This document shows positions 59,794 through 64,000 of a stretch of DNA of 64,000 bases, piece after piece. Under the pieces are notes generated by a model that saw only the letters and a program-made list of their open reading frames with translations, had not been told where the DNA came from and did no database searches. The position numbers and the translations under genes are program-made. The first letter of the stretch is position 1. Each line of letters opens with the position of its first letter. The stretch comes from Eutypella sp. D-1 (Eukaryota > Ascomycota > Sordariomycetes > Xylariales > Diatrypaceae): positions 3,286,001 through 3,350,000 of the forward strand of contig JAJTTP010000002.1 of NCBI GenBank assembly GCA_023313575.1. Reading direction: 5' to 3'.

Positions 59794-62700
59794 TGTTTCT
59801 CGGTTTTTGTATAGTGAGAAAGATGGTCCGGTGGCGGGGGTCCCAGTGTCTCGAACGTGAAGAGGGGGAGGGACCGGCCGTAGTTGTGAAACGGGATTCT
59901 GATCGTGTTACTGGTAAGATGGGTGTGGCGTGGCTAGAGATCGCAGATACAAAGCCCACGCATAATATGGAAAAGGTCAAGTGTGACAATGCGGCTCTAA
60001 TGTCTTTGATTTGCTCGCGGGAACCCACTCCTCGTATATATAGTTCCCAAAATCTTTTTCTTGGGATCATTCGCTTCCTACATAGAAAGAAAGGATTTGG
60101 AAGGAACGTAAAGACGGCACAATGGGATACGCGCGAAGTTTAAGCAAGTACGAACAATATACAACATTCACTTCTCCCGGAACAATAGGCTGTATGTACG
60201 TTCTTATGCGGTCTCCGCCCTCCTATTGTTTGCTTGTTATGCCACTAGCTACCTCTCTCTCCCTTTTCTCAGCATTACATGTGACACACGCCCTAGTGTA
60301 GAAGCCACAACACTACTGTCGATTAGCTCTCTGCCAAAGCTGATAGACGAAAATGCACAAGATACAAATCCCATGTTCGATATAATTCATATGTATGCCT
60401 CCCTGGATCTCGTCGAGGACGTTCTAATCCGTTCCATAGATGCGAATGATATGGGTACAACAAGCCAGACAGGCTCTCGGCCGAGAGTCGAGTGTGAAGC
60501 CAGCTAGTGCGAGCCGGATGAGGCCAACCGGACAGGTATCCCATGTCAAGCAGATAAGGCTAGGATCATGAGCTTATACTTCGAGGCAATATTATTGGAT
60601 AATCAGGTGTCGACCTGGACAGCCGGAATAGATATAAAAGCGGTATTACACGTCCCCCGAACTTCTCGGACTAAGTCCTCAGTAGTACACTTTTGCCGCC
60701 ACCTGAGCAGACCTGCACCCGAGTGCTGCACGTGAGTATCCGAGCGATCGACCGCTATCTCAAGATCCCATAGAGATTCATCCACTGCTAATTGTGATTA
60801 CTACATTGATGAGCGATGTAAGTACATGATCACTTAGGTCGCCCTGGAAAAGTTCTTTCATTATTCTCATTATCAGTCGTCACAATGTTCTCTCCCTTGA
60901 ACCAACGGTCTAGCGGGCTTGAAGAAAGACACACTTGTACTCATGAAAACGACTTTTTGGAACTCATTTGCTCCGGCTCGTAGCTTTGGTAACGTAGCAA
61001 AGCAACATACGTAGCATGATACAGATAGGGTGAAGGCTGAAAGGGGTCTGGAGGTGTGTTGGTCGGTTATTAGGTAAGGTGGGCCAAGTCTTAACACATA
61101 ATGGCTACAATAACCTGCATATGCATATCATTTATGAAAGCGGATATGTTCGTGTGCGTGGCTCACTGACAGGCTTTCCTCAATTCTGGCGAGAAGCTCT
61201 ACCGCCTGAAGATTCCTGCAGACACAACTCTAGACAGAGATTCGGATCAGTAGGTGTTGTATGAAGTGGTGAGCATACCCAACATAGACGTACTAGTTGC
61301 AGAGCAATGCGAAAGCGAACCAGTCAGCCTTAGGACGTTGGGTCCTATTCTAGTAATAGGAACTGCTTACGCCGCCAAGCCTAGTACTGGTTGATTACGT
61401 TAACATTCGCCCTGATCTAAAGGGGCCCCCCTAGTGTATTTAGTGACCTACATAGTATCAACGGGACAGGGGTAAACGCCAGTTATTGCAATCGCCACCC
61501 ACCATCGCATATAAACCGAGTGGAGCCACTAACAACTAACTATATACAAAAAAGTTGTTGTGTGCATGGCGAACCCTTCTTATGAACCTGCACGTACCAC
61601 TGCTCGAATGTGCCTGTTCTCGCACACTAATTAGGGGCCGTGGTTACTTGATAGTAGGTCGAATCAAGCGATCATAACCCATCAATTCCGCCCAGCACGA
61701 ATAGATGTCACTTCAAGACGCTGCACAGGGGGCTATACTAACATATTAGGGGATATAGTCCTCCACAGAACCACGCCACCCAACAATGCAATAGAAAGAA
61801 CTAAAGGGGTGCTATCACCCAGCCCACTAGCATTAGTTATGTGCATGAACGGCTTTGCACAAGAACCTACGCGAGGGACTATAGGCCTAGAGAAGCCTGT
61901 CCATAGCGATGCTGAAGGCGAAAATCCTCTCAAATAGCCAAGATCGTGACCGGCGCACAATTGACTACGTACATCCACACGAGACGTATCATTGCCGATG
62001 CATATGCCGGTGGTACCATGTTCTTGACATTTACACTCGTACCTTTTCATAGCGACTGGAGGACCTTATGGGAGATAGGTGGCTCGCTGTAGAGTCTATG
62101 GGTATCTTCACATTCGTTCTCGGTATATGTTCTCCCTCGCAAGTCGACTAGATTTTACACATGTGAGGAGGGTAGCCGAACTTCTTCGGGTTTCCCTAGG
62201 TGACAAGTAGAGCGCCCTGGTTGGTGGGATGACATGAGTGCTCCGGGTATAGATTATCATACAGAGCTATCTATAATTAATGACAGTCGACGACTTCCAA
62301 GGAAAAGACGATGCGGAAGGTTGGTCTGCAATATGTAACAAGTAATTATAACAAGATAATATGTTACGGAGCAGACGTCTGCTGCCTCATCTCTTGCTAT
62401 CGGTCATCAGACAGAGAGCTTCTCTAACCAATGACAAGATATGCCAAGAAACTGGCGTTAAAGCCTGTTGCGACGGGTGCTAACCTACTTAGGTCAAGTT
62501 TTCCCCATGCAAGCAATTTACCGTTGCAGTGCATGTCGAGGCAACTACTCACTTTCGTCTGAAAGTTCAGTCGTATACAAAGGCAATGTGTTGGTACTAC
62601 ATACGGGCAGCCTGACATTGGTCAGATGCGGGGTGACCTTGCCGAAATTTGTACAGGTACCGACGCGGTGAGCAGAGCCGAGAGGACTCAATACGTTAGT

Positions 62701-63529
62701 ATGGCCAGCGCGGGGGTGGGTGCTGAGTCTCAACGCTGGGCAGTAGTGAGGCCTAATGTTGGCTCTCAATTATGATAAGTTGACCCTACTAGGTTATTAA
62801 AGTCGACAGGATAGACATGAGAAGATAGAAGGAACTGGAGGCAGCAACAAGCCCCAAGCACTGGCTTGGGGTGGGAAGCCAGCCGTCAATATCTAGCACA
62901 TGGGTTGTGTTGGGATACATTGTAAAGTCAGCAGTACGTGCCATGGGCATCCATGCCCAGGAAGTATTGCACGCGGGTGGAGGGGTATAGGGAATTGATG
63001 TAGGTACATTGCAGGGCGCCAACGTGTGGATGACGAAGCGATGGCAAGAAAAGGTGCTTAGAGTGATGGCATTTCTTCACGGTAAGTGACGGGAGGTTGC
63101 TGGAAGATGAGCGGAGAGGCCCAGCTATTGTGTGTGCATCGACACCGCCGTTTTGGGAAAATCGCGACTCTCTTCTCAAGAGACAATATCGAATGCGTTC
63201 CCAGCGGTAATGGCAGCTCTAGATCAGGACTGGGGTGGTAAGTGATGGAAGGAGGTTGATAGAGGGGCGTGCACACCCAGGGGTGTAGATAGACTGGAGT
63301 CTCTGATTGGTTGCCTGGGGTCAGTAGGTGCTGTGACTGTTGCGCAATAAGTTGACCGATCCCCCCCGTCCGATCCTCTTTCCAAATTTCCCCCCTCTTC
63401 CTCCTTCATATCCCCCCATCCTACCTAAACCACCAGAAAATTTTCACACATATGACCACCACCAACCTTTCTCATCATCATCTATCCAAAAACCATCAGG
63501 AGGCTTCGGAAACCCTCTGCAAATTCATA
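59794..63529. other. 3.7-kb gene-poor tract
   Basis: The DUF4188 promoter is at the left end. A 105-codon minus-strand frame with an ATG at 62050 (ending at 61733) has five cysteines and a hydrophobic C-terminal stretch, but no other support, so it is not called. The last 180 bases are a pyrimidine-rich leader of the next gene. Confidence 0.45.
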
Positions 63530-64000
63530 ATGGCCTATTCCAGAGGTGAGTGACCTCTTATTTCAGCATTATGGAAGCCGATATTGATCAAGCTGCAGAA
63601 TGTCGCAGGACCTCTGACGGTTCTTACCATGAAGCACGAAGAGAAGATCGTGCTGCGGGTCGCAGGCCTGCTGGCCCATCGACTCGATGGGTGGCTAGGA
63701 CATCCTGTAGGACTCAGTCCTAACCAACACCCGTGCATATTGGTCGCGCTGACCAGCAATAGATGATGCATCTCGAGAAGAGGCAGACTATTCGCCCGCA
63801 ATGTCGGCGTATGGTTATCAGCCAGCATCATATTTGCTGGATGTGCATCAGCCAGATTCATCTCGTCGGATGCGGCACGCCCATGTCTCCGACGGGCGAC
63901 GCGAGCCTAGGTATGCTGACGCATACTCGCTCGTACCGACGAAAGGTTCTGCTGCTGGCATGAGCGAGGGTGCGGGGCTTCCAAATAATGGAACCACACC
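63530..64000 (+). CDS. 5' part of an unrecognised gene, cut by the window end
   Basis: Three exons are visible: 63530-63545, 63599-63706 and 63763 to the edge. The frame holds across both junctions (donors GTGAGT and GTAGGA; acceptors GCAG and ATAG; a CTAAC branch site in intron 2), giving about 120 residues so far. The protein starts MAYSREC and is Arg/Ser/Ala/Tyr-rich: RRTSDGSYHEARREDRAAG, then MSAYGYQPASYLLDVHQPD and VSDGRREPRYADAYSLVP. No domain is visible; it looks like a disordered N-terminus. An alternative start is the ATG at 63571, inside intron 1 of this model and in the same frame as exon 2. The second acceptor may lie six bases earlier. The pyrimidine-rich 5' leader (63360-63529) supports a real promoter. 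Confidence 0.6.

Noticed and set aside
61733..62050. 105-codon minus-strand frame with cysteines and a hydrophobic end
   Set aside because: It has an ATG but no signal peptide, no family and no promoter or splice support; chance cannot be excluded.
63546..63566. 21-nt intron before the ATG at 63571
   Set aside because: Too short for a spliceosomal intron; the 53-bp intron to 63598 keeps the frame and fits normal size.

Overview
The window reads as nuclear DNA of a filamentous ascomycete (Pezizomycotina, probably Sordariomycete-like). The evidence is the short introns (about 50-190 bp) with GTRAGT-type donors and CTAAC-like branch sites, clear fungal orthologues (Rpd3/RpdA with a long acidic tail, Rpn11, kinesin-8, a ZNF207/BuGZ-type protein), GH115 and WSC-domain secreted enzymes, and an intron-bearing tRNA-Gly. 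No bacterial-type operons, CRISPR arrays or rRNA were seen. Exon junctions were read by hand from splice signals and frame continuity; none has been checked against transcripts.

Layout, left to right. 1-10 kb: the Rpd3-type histone deacetylase (+), a small secreted cysteine-rich protein (-), and a secreted alpha/beta-hydrolase with a C-terminal WSC domain (-). 10-16.4 kb: gene-poor DNA with decayed coding-like fragments, a diverged repeat and a strong hairpin. 16.4-20 kb: Rpn11 (+) and a conserved fungal protein of unknown function (+). 20-25.5 kb: palindromes, a long C-tract, a 45-bp tandem duplication, a 199-bp MITE with TA target-site duplication, and a two-exon small membrane protein (-). 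25.5-34 kb: a secreted GH115 alpha-glucuronidase (+) and a kinesin-8 motor (+). 34-43 kb: a protein-kinase remnant without its N-lobe (-), a candidate small subunit of serine palmitoyltransferase (+), a 101-aa basic protein with short repeats (+), a decayed gene (+), tRNA-Gly(GCC) with a 32-nt intron (+), and an F-box protein (-). 43-54.6 kb: a long gene-poor tract interrupted only by a two-exon C2H2 zinc-finger protein (-). 54.6-64 kb: the BuGZ-like zinc-finger protein (-), a freshly decayed multi-exon gene (-), a DUF4188-like membrane protein (-), and the 5' end of an unrecognised gene running off the right edge (+).

The housekeeping genes (chromatin deacetylation, 26S proteasome lid, spindle motor, kinetochore/splicing-type zinc finger) look intact and unrelated to each other. 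Between them lie secreted enzymes suited to plant polymers, small lineage-type proteins, pseudogenes and mobile-element relics. I found no biosynthetic cluster or defence-like operon. The strongest less-ordinary items are the MITE full of GGGTACCC palindromes, the ssSPT-like protein, the kinase missing its N-lobe, the decayed gene at 56.6-57.9 kb, and several multi-exon genes that are only visible after splicing.
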